64,000 nucleotides of DNA from Paraescarpia echinospica (lineage: Eukaryota > Annelida > Polychaeta > Sabellida > Siboglinidae). Below are positions 22,690 to 34,299 of this stretch, one piece after another. Position 1 is the first letter of the stretch; each line of letters begins with the position of its first letter. The notes under the pieces were generated by a model, which made no database searches, was not told where the DNA came from, and saw nothing but the letters and a program-made list of their open reading frames with translations. The stretch spans positions 35,540,483 through 35,604,482 of the forward strand of contig CM034544.1 of assembly GCA_020002185.1 (NCBI GenBank). The letters are read 5' to 3'. The position numbers and the translations under genes are program-made.

Positions 22690-23505
22690 GCAACAGTAAC
22701 ACTTCCTGGAATACTGCTTATAGATTTTAAGATTGACAAATCCTTTTGTTTTGATGCACCTCTGAGCTCTGTTTCCAAGGATTTAGGCGCAATAGAAGTT
22801 ATCTTATTATTACTATTATTATTAAACAAATAAACACATTCCACACGTCTGTCTTATATGTGTAGGCCGTTGTGTAGTATAATATTAAGTATTCGGTATC
22901 TCCGGAAATATGTACCGGATTTGTTATTATCGGCAGTAATAATTGACCTAACTTATAAATGTGTTATCAAACAACCGAACCGCCCCTGATGTTTAAAACA
23001 ATTGTCATTGTATGAACAAAACTAAACACACAATTAACGAAATTGTCCATCGTCCACTGTCAAAGTAGTTTGCTATGCAAACAATTCTTGAAATCATTGT
23101 CTATAACCATATATGTAAATATAAAATACACACACAGTAAGGTACGATAATAGTCCAACAAATTTGCTGTTTAAAATACAATGACGATATTATCCCCGAT
23201 GATAAGACTTGTGTTAGGTTTCTTCATGGATGATGGCCTTTATCAAGGAATTATAGTGCTGCTGACATGTTTTCGACGTGCTTGATATTAATCTATCATG
23301 GGAAATAAGTAAAAGTCAGAATTTATGACAAACCTTCAGTAACATTATTTAAAAAAAAAAAATGTTCAGGAAAAACTTATTCAAAAAATCCGGATACTTT
23401 TCAAAGTTTAGAAATATAAAGTTTTTTTTCATAGTTGTATTCATATAGTGAAAACTAATTGTCACCACCTCCGCGCGAGACAGAGGCAGGCAGATACACA
23501 CACAA
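22690..23505. other. Unassigned DNA
   Basis: No open frame with splice context, no repeat I can relate to others in the window. Confidence 0.4.
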
Positions 23506-23507
23506 AC

Positions 23508-23522
23508 ATATATATATATAAT

Positions 23523-23562
<40 letters not shown>
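23508..23562. repeat. (TA)n microsatellite
   Basis: TATATA runs interrupted once by ATTACA, immediately upstream of the RTE copy. Confidence 0.95.
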
Positions 23563-23563
<1 letters not shown>

Positions 23564-23569
23564 GGGCAG

Positions 23570-25380
23570 AGATTATACAGGACTATTTAATAACACGTAC
23601 ACTTCATGCGAAAAGATAGAACTATGTATGAGAAGGAACGATAGTCGTAGTATGTTCAAGGAAATCAAGTCTATGACACAGTCGTTCAAACGTAGACTTG
23701 GCATTATTAAAGATGAAACGGGGATGACTCTGACAGAAAGCAATGACATACTTGAAAGATGGAAGCAATATTGTGAAAGCATGTTTAAGAAAGAAGAAAC
23801 AGAAGAGGTAGACATGGATGAAAGCAGAGCGAGAACAGAACCAGTAGATGAACTTGAGCCTTTGTGTTCAGAGGTGGAATGGGCAATAAAAAGTCTAAAA
23901 GACGGAAAATCAACTGGCACTGATAACATCACTGCAGAGCTAATAAGAGCAAGTGGAGAAGCAGGCGTGGATATCTATCACACATTATGCAAGAAAATAT
24001 GGAGAAGTGGAACATGGCCCATGGACTGGAGACGAGCCATCCTTATACCAATACCGAAAAAAGGTGACATACAAGAGTGCTCAAACCACAGGACTATATC
24101 CCTCATCAGCCATGCGAGCAAAATGATGCTAAAAATAATAATGAAGAGAATCACAACAAAATTAGAATGTGAAGTCAACAGAACACAAGCTGGTTTCCGG
24201 ATTGGAAGAGGAACAAGAGATCACATTTTCAACCTGAAGATGTTAATTCAGAAATGTAGAGAATTCAACCATGACCTTAGGATATGTTTCATAGATTATT
24301 CAAAAGCTTTTGATAATGTTAGTCATCAACAACTCTGGAAAACCTTGATACGCATGGGATTTGACCAGAAAATTACATCACTTATCCAAATTTGTTATGT
24401 TGGACAGCAGTCTGCAGTGAGATTAGAGCGTGGTACCACAGATTGGTTCCCAGTCGGCAAGGGAGTGAGACAGGGGTGCACTTTGTCCCCCCACCTATTC
24501 AGTCTATACACAGAGAATATCATGAGAGAAGTCGAGACTGACACGAGAAGCAAGTTTGTTAATGGACTGAAAGTGAATGGACAGGAAATATATGAATTGA
24601 GATATGCCGATGACACAGCGTAAATATCCGATAAAAAAGAGGGATTGGATAAACTGATAACTACTGTTAAATAGCACAGCGAGATGAAAGGATTGAAAGT
24701 AAAACTGTAAAGAAGACTAAGATTATGGATGTGAAGGGATGTCGAGAACCATCAGAGGTCACAGTAGATGGCGAGGAAATAGAACGAGTGGAAAGTTTTG
24801 AATATCTGGGTCACTGATAGAAGCGGATGGAGATGGGATGAAAGGGATCAAGCGGAAGTTGGCAATGGCGAGTAAAAAGTTGACGGAGATGAAGAAGCTG
24901 TGGAAAGCAACGAACAAAGATATAAAACTACGAATTATCCGAGTCTGCATATTTCCAACGGCTACAAATGGATGCGAAACCTGGACTCTTAATTAGAACA
25001 TTACTAAACGTATAAATGCATTTGAAAACAAGTGTTATAGAAAGATATTACGAGTTTCGTGGACTGAACGCAGAACTAACGAATCCATCGCAGAAGAGAT
25101 TGGTGTTATACTCGGGACTTTATTGAACTTTGTAAATAAACAGAAACTAAGTTATTTCGGCCATGTGAAATGGCATCAGTCTCTAAAGAGACTAATAATG
25201 GAAGGAAACGTGGAAGGCAGAAGAAGCAGAGGAAGACCTAGGAAACAATGGGGGAAGGACATAGAGGAATGGATGGGAGCCGACGTCTGGCGAGTGGGGA
25301 GACTGGCAAACGAAAGAGCTGTCTATAGACAATCCGTCAAGGCTGCAACGTACGGAAATGGATAAGCAAAACCCAACCAA
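23570..25380 (+). mobile_element. RTE-type LINE copy with nearly complete RT
   Basis: A long + frame to 24623 encodes the RT fingers and palm: LKDGKSTGTDNITAELIRAS, ILIPIPKKGDIQECSNHRTI, RTQAGFRIGRGTRDHIFNLK, FIDYSKAFDNVSHQQLWKTL, VGKGVRQGCTLSPHLFSLYT and LRYADDTA. A TAA at 24621 follows the YADD box directly. After it, broken frames continue (EVTVDGEEIERVESFEYLG, NGCETWTLN, CYRKILRVSWTERRTNE) and end with 25123-25365 containing LSYFGHVKWHQSL and GRRSRGRPRKQWGKDIEEW, the usual RTE C-terminus. The endonuclease is missing and the 5' edge abuts the (TA)n tract. It is a different subfamily from the RTE copy at 1-1545. Confidence 0.8.
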
Positions 25381-25439
25381 CACTTCATGCGGGTGGATCA
25401 AATGTTTCCTTTTTCCATATCTTGAGTTGAAAGAGGGAA

Positions 25440-25590
25440 TGGTATTAAGTGAACATAAGAGAGAGGTGGGGAGAGAGAGGGGGAGATAGAGATGGGAGGG
25501 GAGGGGGTATGGAGGGAGGGAGTGAGGCAGGGATGCAAGGAGAGAGGGAAAGGAGGGAGGGAAAAGAAAGGTAGAGGCTTACAAACAAAA
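25440..25590. repeat. GGAGA-rich purine tract
   Basis: Imperfect GGGAGAGA repeats on the + strand with no coding signal. Confidence 0.8.
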
Positions 25591-26244
25591 CCCTTCCTCT
25601 TCTGTTAAATAAATACCAGTTATTGGAAACGAATTTAATAACTACATTAGCCAGTTTAACTAAAATACCACCTGATTATGTGTTGTCGCAACACCTGCAC
25701 ATTGACGTATTTATTATGAAAGGGATATTAGGCTCGCTTTTGATATACGTTGTATTTGTGATCGTGTATAACTTAATGTGCCATATAGTGGTAGCTGTAC
25801 AAGGAATGACCGTGTTGCCGCCAGCATAAACATTCAACATTCAATGTAAACAACCATCGCCTGCCTACGAACAGACTCAAAACGTTACAATTGATTGAAA
25901 CGCAGCGCAACGCACAGTCCGATATATGTACCTTATGGAACAGCTGTACTATTCATTTCTCTGACTCGCAGTGAAACGTGGTTAAGGTATGGTTTTAAGA
26001 TATGCATTTTTGTTAATATTCCGTTGGCAAAGGTTAACCAAAAACCGTTAACTGCACGCCCCTGGGGCTCACAAAAACCTCCATCTGCAACCCTCCTTTT
26101 AGAAATATTGGGGGCAAGACATAACTATCCAGCCCCCTCCAAACGTGTTGGGGGATCAGCCACCAGAATACCCCCAATTTCGACGCGTATGTAAATGTAA
26201 GGCAAACACACCGTGTGAGAATCCGTTTTTGATATTCTTCTCTT
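25591..26244. other. Unassigned DNA before the CR1 copy
   Basis: A hydrophobic frame near 25716-25829 lacks convincing support. 26040-26180 has C-rich sequence that resembles, on the opposite strand, parts of the dispersed C-rich repeat near 32330. Confidence 0.35.
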
Positions 26245-29200
26245 CGAGTTGGGAATATTGTGAGACTGAAGGAGCAGAGTAGTGGCAATAAGACCGAGGA
26301 AAGGAGGTTGAGAGGAGGGAAGGTGATCGGAGGAAAAGAAATTGGAGGATCGAAGACAGGAAATATGACAGACGTGATGGTGATAGGGGAGAAAGTGACC
26401 GTAGAGAAAGAGGTAGGGGGAAAAAGGAGAGGAGAGACGGAAATGCAATGGGAGGAAATATAACGGGAAGAAAGGAAGTGAGAGTAAATGTGACAGAAGA
26501 TAAGTTGGGAGGGACGATGATAGGAGGAAAGGTGACAAGAGAAGCAGCGTCAGGAAAGAATGGAACGGACGGGATTGTGACAGGAGAGCAGAAGACAGGG
26601 GACCAAGACTACAACCAGACAGATGCAAACCGGAGAAGGAGCTACTCTGAGGCAGTGATTGAGGGGGCATTGAGAAAAAAGAGGGTGTTTATGGGCGACT
26701 CTATTCTGAGAAAGATGGACAAGACACTAAGCGAAGGCGGGCATCGTTGTTTGTTTGCCGGGGGCTAGGATAGAACATGTGACTGAAAGGGTAGAGAAGG
26801 TATTGGGGCATGGCAAGGGAGGGTCTATACTAGTACACGTAGGGACAAATAATACTGATAGGGAGGGAACAACTGGGATAGTACAGAAGTACAGACAGTT
26901 AGTGAGGAAGTTAAAGAAGACAAGAGTCGAACAGATTATTCTGTCAGGATTGTTGCCAGTAATGGGAAGAAGGGGGCCAACATATAGAAACTGCAAGAGG
27001 ATGGCGATCAACGCACTAGTTGAGCAGATGTGTAAAGAAGAGGGGGTGGGATTCGTAGATTAATGGGGATACTTTGTTGGGAGGGAATATATGTACATGA
27101 TATATGGCCTCCATCTAAGTGGAAAGGGGGCAGCAGTTTTCTCAGATAACTTGCTGCAATCTGTTGACAGTGGGACAGGCTGCATCTATTTAAACTAGAT
27201 TCGCAGGGGGATTCATATGGTAAAGAATCTACCCAGGCTTATGAATTAAAATTAGAAAGAGAAACATATTGCGAAGAAGCTTTTTGGTGTAACATAGTTA
27301 CAGGAAAATCAACGTTAACGGTGGGGTTAGTTTATCGAAGTCCAAACATAAGTGTAGAAGATTATGACAAAGTACAAAAAGCAAACGGGACTGTATTATT
27401 ATCGGAGATTTTAACCATGGTCATATACAATGGAAATCTCTACAGAGTACGGGGAGTGAGGAGCCAACCAGGGGTGAGAATGTGTTAGATATAGTTTTGT
27501 CCTCACAGAATGAATTAGTTGACAATGTCAAATTATGTGAGCCACTGGGAAGTAGTGATCACAACCAGATACATTTTACCGTCAAAGTGAAATCAGAAAG
27601 AAATAACAAAAAACAGTTCAAGAGAAATGTACACAAAGGAAGATATAAGTAAATGAGGAAATATTTAGCAAAGATAGACTGGAACAATACCCTGAAGAAT
27701 AAGTCAGCAACAGAATGCTGGAATATCTTAAAGAATGAAACAAAGTGCCTCATCGATAAATTTGTCCCCTTGAAAAAACAAGGGAAACGGTCCAGAAAGA
27801 AATACTTATCGAAAGAAGCCATTAGAAAAATTAAGTACAAACAAACGATGTGGAAGTCATATAGACGTAGTGGAAATAACGAAGATTACAACATTAATAA
27901 AAAAACACTATTCTAAGCTACAACGGAAATTCGAAATTCGAAGAGAAGCTGCGAACAAAAATTAGCTTGTAATATAAAACAAGACCGCAGGTGTTTTTAT
28001 GCATATGTTCGGAGCAAACAGAAAGTACAGGATAAGGTCGGTCCTCTAGAAAATAGTGCTGGAAATATAAGATCACAGGGATTGTTAATGGCAGAAGATG
28101 AGTATTTTAGTTCAGTGTTTACCAGGGAAGATATTAATTCACTGCCAGTACCAGAGGCTAAGTTCAAGGGTGCAGAATCAGACTATTTAGGACAGTTAAT
28201 TGTAACCCCGGAAATGGTAGCTAAGAAAAGTAGGGCTATGAAGGATAATAAATCACCTGTAGTGGATGGGATTCCGCCCAAACTACCACTGGAAATTGTA
28301 TAACAAATTAGCATACCACTTGCAACAGTTTTCAACTTGTCATTAGAAAAGGGAGTGGTTCCTTTAGAATGGAAAGAAGCAAACAGTATACCGTTATTTC
28401 AGAAAGGTTCCAGAAACACGTCAGAGAACTACAGACCAGTGAGTTTATCGACAGTGATTTTAAATTATTAGAAAGACTAATTATATATCACATGGTGGAT
28501 TTTCTTGTTAAACATAACTTGTTAAACCCATCGCAACATGCTTAACAGGTCATGCTTAACAAATATGTTATGTTTTTGGAAGATATCACTAAATGGGTAG
28601 ACGAGGGATCACCAGTAGATATCATGTACTTAGATTTTCAAAAAGCTTTCGACAAAGTGCCACATCAAAGATTAAAGGAAATGGTGTAATTAACTGGATA
28701 GAAAAAATGGTTAATTGACAGAAGACAACGGCTAGTAGTTGATGGGGAGGCTTCAAACTGGAAATCAGTTTTGAGTTTGGGGTACCACAGTGATCATTAC
28801 TGGGACCTATATTATTCTTAATATATTTCAACGGTTTGGATGATGGTATAACAAACAAGGTGTTGAAATTTGTTTAGAAGGATTAAACGTGATGAAGATA
28901 GACACCATTTACAAAATGATCTCGACAGATTGATGAAATGGTCTGAAAACTGGCAAATGTTGTTCAATTTTAGGAAGTGTAAATGACACAGGACATGGGA
29001 ACGAAGATGTACAAAATACAATGGGAGGTTCTGTACTAAGTACTACTGGAAAAGAAAATGACTTAGGGTTAACCATTAGTGCTGATATGAAGGTTTCAGA
29101 GCAGCAGTGCAGTATTGCTGCTTCAGAGGGAAATCAAATCCTTGGATTAATTAGGCGAAACAGAACGTACAAGGAAAAATAGTTAATAATACCGCTGTAC

Positions 29201-29375
29201 AAAACAATAGTTAGGCCTCATTTAGAATACTGTATTCAAGCGTGGAGGCCATATCGCAGGAAGGACATAGATATGCTAGAAAGAGTACAGAGGAGAGCAA
29301 CTAAAATTATACCCAAACTGAGGGATCTTAGTTACGAAATACGCCTAAAAATGTGGTTTATCAACACTAGAGACC
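26245..29375 (+). mobile_element. CR1-like LINE copy with ORF1 esterase, endonuclease and RT remnants
   Basis: The same family as 9465-11645 and 17448-18318, but with its 5' part. Order on the + strand: purine-rich ORF1 (26260-27180), then endonuclease relics (GLVYRSPNISVEDYD near 27327; in another frame a GDFNHG motif near 27403; NVLDIVLSSQNELVDNV near 27480; EPLGSSDHNQIHFTVK near 27540). The RT linker follows (RKYLAKIDWNNTLKN, 27655), then FSSVFTREDINSLPV, DNKSPVVDGIPPKL, and broken palm motifs (LDFQKAFDKVPHQR near 28630). It ends in RPHLEYCIQAWRPYRRKDI and ATKIIPKLRDLSYEIRLK (29315). Numerous stops and indels make it inactive. The copy is cut exactly after ACCAGGAG, where a (GT)n tract starts; the family's 3' UTR is missing. 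Confidence 0.8.
26448..27180 (+). pseudogene. CR1 ORF1 with SGNH-esterase domain
   Basis: Read with one frameshift near 26757 and one stop at 27061, the ORF gives KKRVFMGDSILRKMDKTLSE, then ARIEHVTERVEKVLGHGKGG, ILVHVGTNNTDREGTTGIVQ, VEQIILSGLLPVMGRRGPTY and, after the stop, WGYFVGREYMYMIYGLHLSG. GDS (block I, nucleophile Ser), GTNN (block III) and xxLHLS (block V His) are the motifs of SGNH hydrolases. Such a domain is known in ORF1 of some CR1 elements, where it is thought to act on lipids or membranes. The usual Asp before GLH is Tyr here. The N-terminal half is Gly/Lys/Glu-rich and low in complexity. Confidence 0.75.
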
Positions 29376-29380
29376 AGGAG

Positions 29381-30465
<1,085 letters not shown>

Positions 30466-30532
30466 TTTACTTATAAAGGTGAGAAAGCCAAAGCAGTGGC
30501 ACCTCTAACTTCACCGCCATCACGACATCAAC

Positions 30533-31380
30533 GACATATCACTGTCATGGATGAATGCCTCAACAGAACGACACATCACTGTCATGGATGAATGCCTCAA
30601 CAGAACGACACATCACTGTCATGGATGAATGCCTCAACAGAACGACACATCACTGTCATGGATGAATGCCTCAACGGAACGACACATCACTGTCATGGAT
30701 GAATGCCTCAACAGAACGACACATCACTGTCATGGATGAATGCCTCAACAGAACGACACATCACTGTCATGGATGAATGCCTCAACAGAACGACACATCA
30801 CTGTCATGGATGAATGCCTCAACAGAACGACACATCACTGTCATGGATGAATGCCTCAACAGAACGACACATCACTGTCATGGATGAATGCCTCAACAGA
30901 ACGACACATCACTGTCATGGATGAATGCCTCAACAGAACGACACATCACTGTCATGGATGAATGCCTCAATAGAACGACATATCACTGTCATGGATGAAC
31001 GCCTCAACAGAGCGACATATCACTGTCATGGATGAACGCCTCAACAGAGCGACACATCACTGTCATGGATGAATGTCTCAACAGAACGACACATCACTGT
31101 CATGGATGAATGCCTCAACAGAACGACACATCACTGTCATGGATGAATGTCTCAACAGAACGACATATCACTGTCACGGATGAATGCCTCAACAGAACGA
31201 CACATCACTGTCATGGATGAACGCCTCAACAGAACGACATATCACTTTCATGGATGAATGCCTCAACAGAATGACACATCACTGTCATGAATGAATGCCT
31301 CAACAGAACGACACATCACTGTCATGGATGAACGCCTCAACAGAACGACATATCACTGTCATGGATGAATGCCTCAACAG
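30533..31380 (+). repeat. 37-bp minisatellite, about 23 copies
   Basis: Head-to-tail copies of a 37-base unit that begins GACACATCACTGTCATGGAT and ends CTCAACAGAAC. Most copies are identical; variants (CATATC for CACATC, AACGCC for AATGCC) cluster in the right half, from about 30970 on. The unit length is not a multiple of three, so no frame runs through. There are no spacers between units. Confidence 0.97.
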
Positions 31381-32200
31381 CAGTCACTGTTATTTATTAC
31401 CATTGTACGGTTGTTTGCCATCTTCAGTTACTTCATGATCTTATTTGTAGACAAAGAATAACGAACGTTTTATGGTGACCTCTACTGTTGTAGACTGTTG
31501 TGCGATACCTGACGTGGCTAGAAAGTTGAAATGACATAAATATGCAGCCTTGTTTATTTACCTTACTGTGATAACTAAATTATGATATAATAATAAATAA
31601 TATTTACGGCAAAGTCCATTTAAGGAGGTTGTATGTGCTTGGGTTATTAGTTAGTTAGTAATTGATATAATAATATAATTTGTATATGTTCTTAAGAAGA
31701 GACTATATAGGTTGAATGTATAAACCACACAATTTCCGTTTGATAACTACATAGCAAGTTTCATACAAGTTGAATTGGTTAAAAACTGTATTGGCAAATG
31801 GTATCAAAACACTCATACTTCAACAACAGAATAAAGTTAGGCGGTCTGTATGTTAAAACATATATTTGTATGCCGTATAACAAGATGTTGTGTTAATAAA
31901 ATAAATAATACAACTGACATTTTGGTAAATAGGAAGAACAGTAGGCATAGGAATAGGGGAGGTACTGCGGAAACGGAGAGAGGCTTAATACATGATTGAT
32001 TGAGATGTGTGACATCACTATCATAAAACAATTTCAATGTTTATGCTTCTGCTTTTGTACCCGAGATGAGGTTGGAGCCTTGCATTTATAGTCAGCTCTT
32101 TCTTCTTCGTCTTCTTCCCCCAAGCTGTGAATCCGGTATCTGATACGTAGGTGCTGTACACCGCAGGTCTTCAGAGGGCCAGAAATCCTTTCTGATGTCT
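31381..32200. other. Unassigned AT-rich DNA
   Basis: No gene or recognisable repeat seen. Confidence 0.4.
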
Positions 32201-32209
32201 CTGTGGGCC

Positions 32210-32640
32210 AGGTCCATAGGCACGGGTGCAGGGGCGGAGGGAGGGCAACTCTTGGAATTTCGCTGGGTGGCAGACATATGGTTCTGCCCCCCAGTAAATG
32301 TGAGCGTGAATGTCGGCTTTCTGTCGAGCGTCAAGGGCGGGTGCAAATGGAGGTTTTCTGAGAGGATTAAGGTGTTGTTTTGGCGACCGTGAAGGGGGGG
32401 GGGTGCAATTGGGGGACGGAACTATGGTTCTGTGCCTCCCCACCCGCCGCCTTCCGATGTCATTAGTTCAGCCGAAACAGCGGAGAGAAGCTCAAGTTGC
32501 AGCTGCGCGGCGGCGAAACAATTTTCAACAGCACCCCCGTCTTCCGATATTATGATCCGACAGTGGAATGGTGCTGAACCTCCAGTTCATAACCCCTCCC
32601 CCAATATTAATTTCGTTCGCGCGCCACTGGCCAGGTTGCC
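32210..32640 (+). repeat. Dispersed C-rich repeat, copy 2
   Basis: Shares with 3905-4090 the ordered blocks GCGGCGG, AACAGCACCCCCGTCTTCC, GTGCTGAACCTC and GCGCCACTGG (SAGTGG in copy 1). The left part (GGGTGCAAATGGAGGTTTTC near 32339) resembles the reverse complement of 26060-26095. No coding content is recognised. Confidence 0.5.
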
Positions 32641-33179
32641 TTCCTCTAGTTCGGTTACGTTGACCAGTCTTGAAGGTGTTCTTTTTATTGTTGACCTCCA
32701 CTGTTCACTACTGGCATACCTCTCTTTCTATCTTTCATCTTTCTTCGTCTTTCTAAAACAATCCTCTTACGCAGTCCTCCCACCTCAGCTGTAGATTCCC
32801 TTTTGCTGGCTGCGTTGAAAATTAAAATTACAACATTTATTGTGATTGATAATCTTAGCCTCCATCTAAGATACCATATATAATTAGTCCCACTTGGCTC
32901 ACGGAAATCCTGTCTAACCCTCGTGGTAATATACGCATGGTAAATATTACCAACTGTTAGTATCTACGTTATATCTTTCGTATCAATACAATAGCTGCTT
33001 AATTATATCGTCAAGGCGCGTAAAGCGCGTACAAAAAAATTCGCGCATTATTTATAGCGGCCCCGTGCAGACAACGTCAACAATAACATTTTGTTTTCTC
33101 TTTTGGCGCCGGTTGAAATATTGTTCGAATGAACCAGTATTTACCATTATGCAACTTTGAGCGTACATTTACTGGATAC

Positions 33180-33270
33180 CAGCCAATCAGTGTGCACGAG
33201 CATCGATATCCGGCAACCGGATTTAAAATTCAGCCGTAACCAAGGCGACGGACAACGGACGTCATTTAAA
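33180..33270 (+). promoter_or_regulatory. Putative promoter: CCAAT box, X-box-like site, CRE-like site
   Basis: Upstream of the ATG at 33413 stand AGCCAATCAG (33181-33190, a full NF-Y-type CCAAT box), GTAACCAAGGCGAC (33236-33249) and GACGTCAT (33258-33265). The middle site fits the RFX X-box GTNRCC-N2-RGYAAC with one mismatch. The combination lies 150-230 bp before the start codon. It suggests an RFX/NF-Y-driven promoter, as at many ciliary genes, but this is inference from motif matches alone. Confidence 0.4.
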
Positions 33271-33412
33271 GATGGTTGCGTTGGCCGGTTCTGAGCAATC
33301 GCCAAAAACCTGACAGTTCCTCGAACGATGGAACCTCAAACGAGACAAGAAATACTTTTTGTAATATCGCACCATGTCTGAGCGTTGAAGTCATCGCGAG
33401 CGTGTGACATCA

Positions 33413-33517
33413 ATGGCAGATGTGAAGAAGTTATTCGAACATGACTCGATTTTTTCCTCCTCCTGGTTCACGAACGGGTGGACACAAGTTGCCACCTGGA
33501 AAAAGCAAAAGTACGCG
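33413..33517 (+). CDS. Novel transmembrane repeat protein, exon 1 (start)
   Basis: The ATG at 33413 is the first after an in-frame TGA (33386). The exon encodes MADVKKLFEHDSIFSSSWFT and NGWTQVATWKKQKYA (35 codons), then donor GCG|GTTAGT at 33518, phase 0. There is no signal peptide. Two short upstream ATGs (near 33325 and 33374) read into a stop at 33388 and could act as uORFs. The phase fits the exon at 33984. I do not recognise the protein. Confidence 0.5.
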
Positions 33518-33699
33518 GTTAGTATGCAGTTATGTCAATCAAAATACAATGTCGTGCGTGTCTGCAATGCGATTTCCCCGGGTGTAGCCCGTAGTATTTT
33601 TTTAAGCAATTCCAACATAAGTGTAGGAAATAACTGGGCAATCCACATTTTTTTGGCAGTATATAGGAATGGCAAGAGGTGATGCTACGTACATTCATA

Positions 33700-33733
33700 C
33701 ACACGCGCGCACGCACGCACGCACGCATGCACG

Positions 33734-33774
<41 letters not shown>

Positions 33775-33960
33775 ACACACACACAACCTGCAGCATAGCG
33801 TGCTCAGCTGGGTGGAAATTCTTCACAAAAGCGTACGCTAGCGTATGACATATACAGGGTCGTATGTACACACACGCACACGCACATACACACGCACACG
33901 CACATGCGCACGCGCACATAAGCACAAGCAACCAAATATATATATATATATGTGTGTGTA
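33700..33960. repeat. Microsatellites (CACG)n, (CA)n, (TA)n
   Basis: CACG/CA repeat at 33700-33785, a second CA-rich tract at 33868-33930 and a (TA)n/(TG)n stretch at 33937-33960, all inside the first intron. Confidence 0.9.
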
Positions 33961-33983
33961 TGGCTGCATTTTCTTTACAACAG

Positions 33984-34143
33984 GTTCAAAGCAGCGTCCC
34001 ATCATATCAGTCGAAGACTTCAGGGCTGCATTGCAATAACCAGCAATATGTCAAGGGTATGGACGCCTTTTCTTTGACGTTTGGGTTAGCAATGGCTGTC
34101 CTAGCGGCTGGAGTTATTTTCACGATTATCCGACGTGTCTACG
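33984..34143 (+). CDS. Novel transmembrane repeat protein, exon 2 (membrane segment)
   Basis: Acceptor TTTCTTTACAACAG ends at 33983; donor CTACG|GTAAGC follows 34143. The 160-bp exon starts at phase 0 and ends at phase 1. It reads VQSSVPSYQSKTSGLHCNNQ, QYVKGMDAFSLTFGLAMAV and LAAGVIFTIIRRVY. A hydrophobic segment of about 21 residues (FSLTFGLAM to FTII) followed by Arg-Arg predicts one membrane span with the C-terminal side in the cytosol. The phase-1 donor can join either the small exon at 43298 or the exon at 54850, suggesting alternative splicing or one wrong exon. Confidence 0.6.
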
Positions 34144-34149
34144 GTAAGC

Positions 34150-34295
34150 TTTGTGTGTGTATATATGTTCACGCGTGTGTATGTGTGTGTATGAGTGTTT
34201 GTGCGTGGGTACGTAGTGTGCACGTGCGTGCGCGCGCGCGCGTAGCCGCAGGGTGTGTGCGCGCGTGCGAGCGTGCGTGCGTGTATTTATATAAA
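34150..34295. repeat. GT/GC-rich imperfect microsatellite
   Basis: Interrupted GTGT, GTGC and (CG)n repeats starting just inside the intron after exon 2. Confidence 0.85.
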
Positions 34296-34299
34296 TTAT

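Noticed and set aside
25623..25829. Small hydrophobic protein (ILGSLLIYVVFVIVYNLMC)
   Set aside because: The only in-frame ATG is at 25716, leaving 37 residues; no splice sites or family match.
30533..31380. CRISPR-like array
   Set aside because: Direct tandem repeat with no spacers, in a eukaryotic genome.
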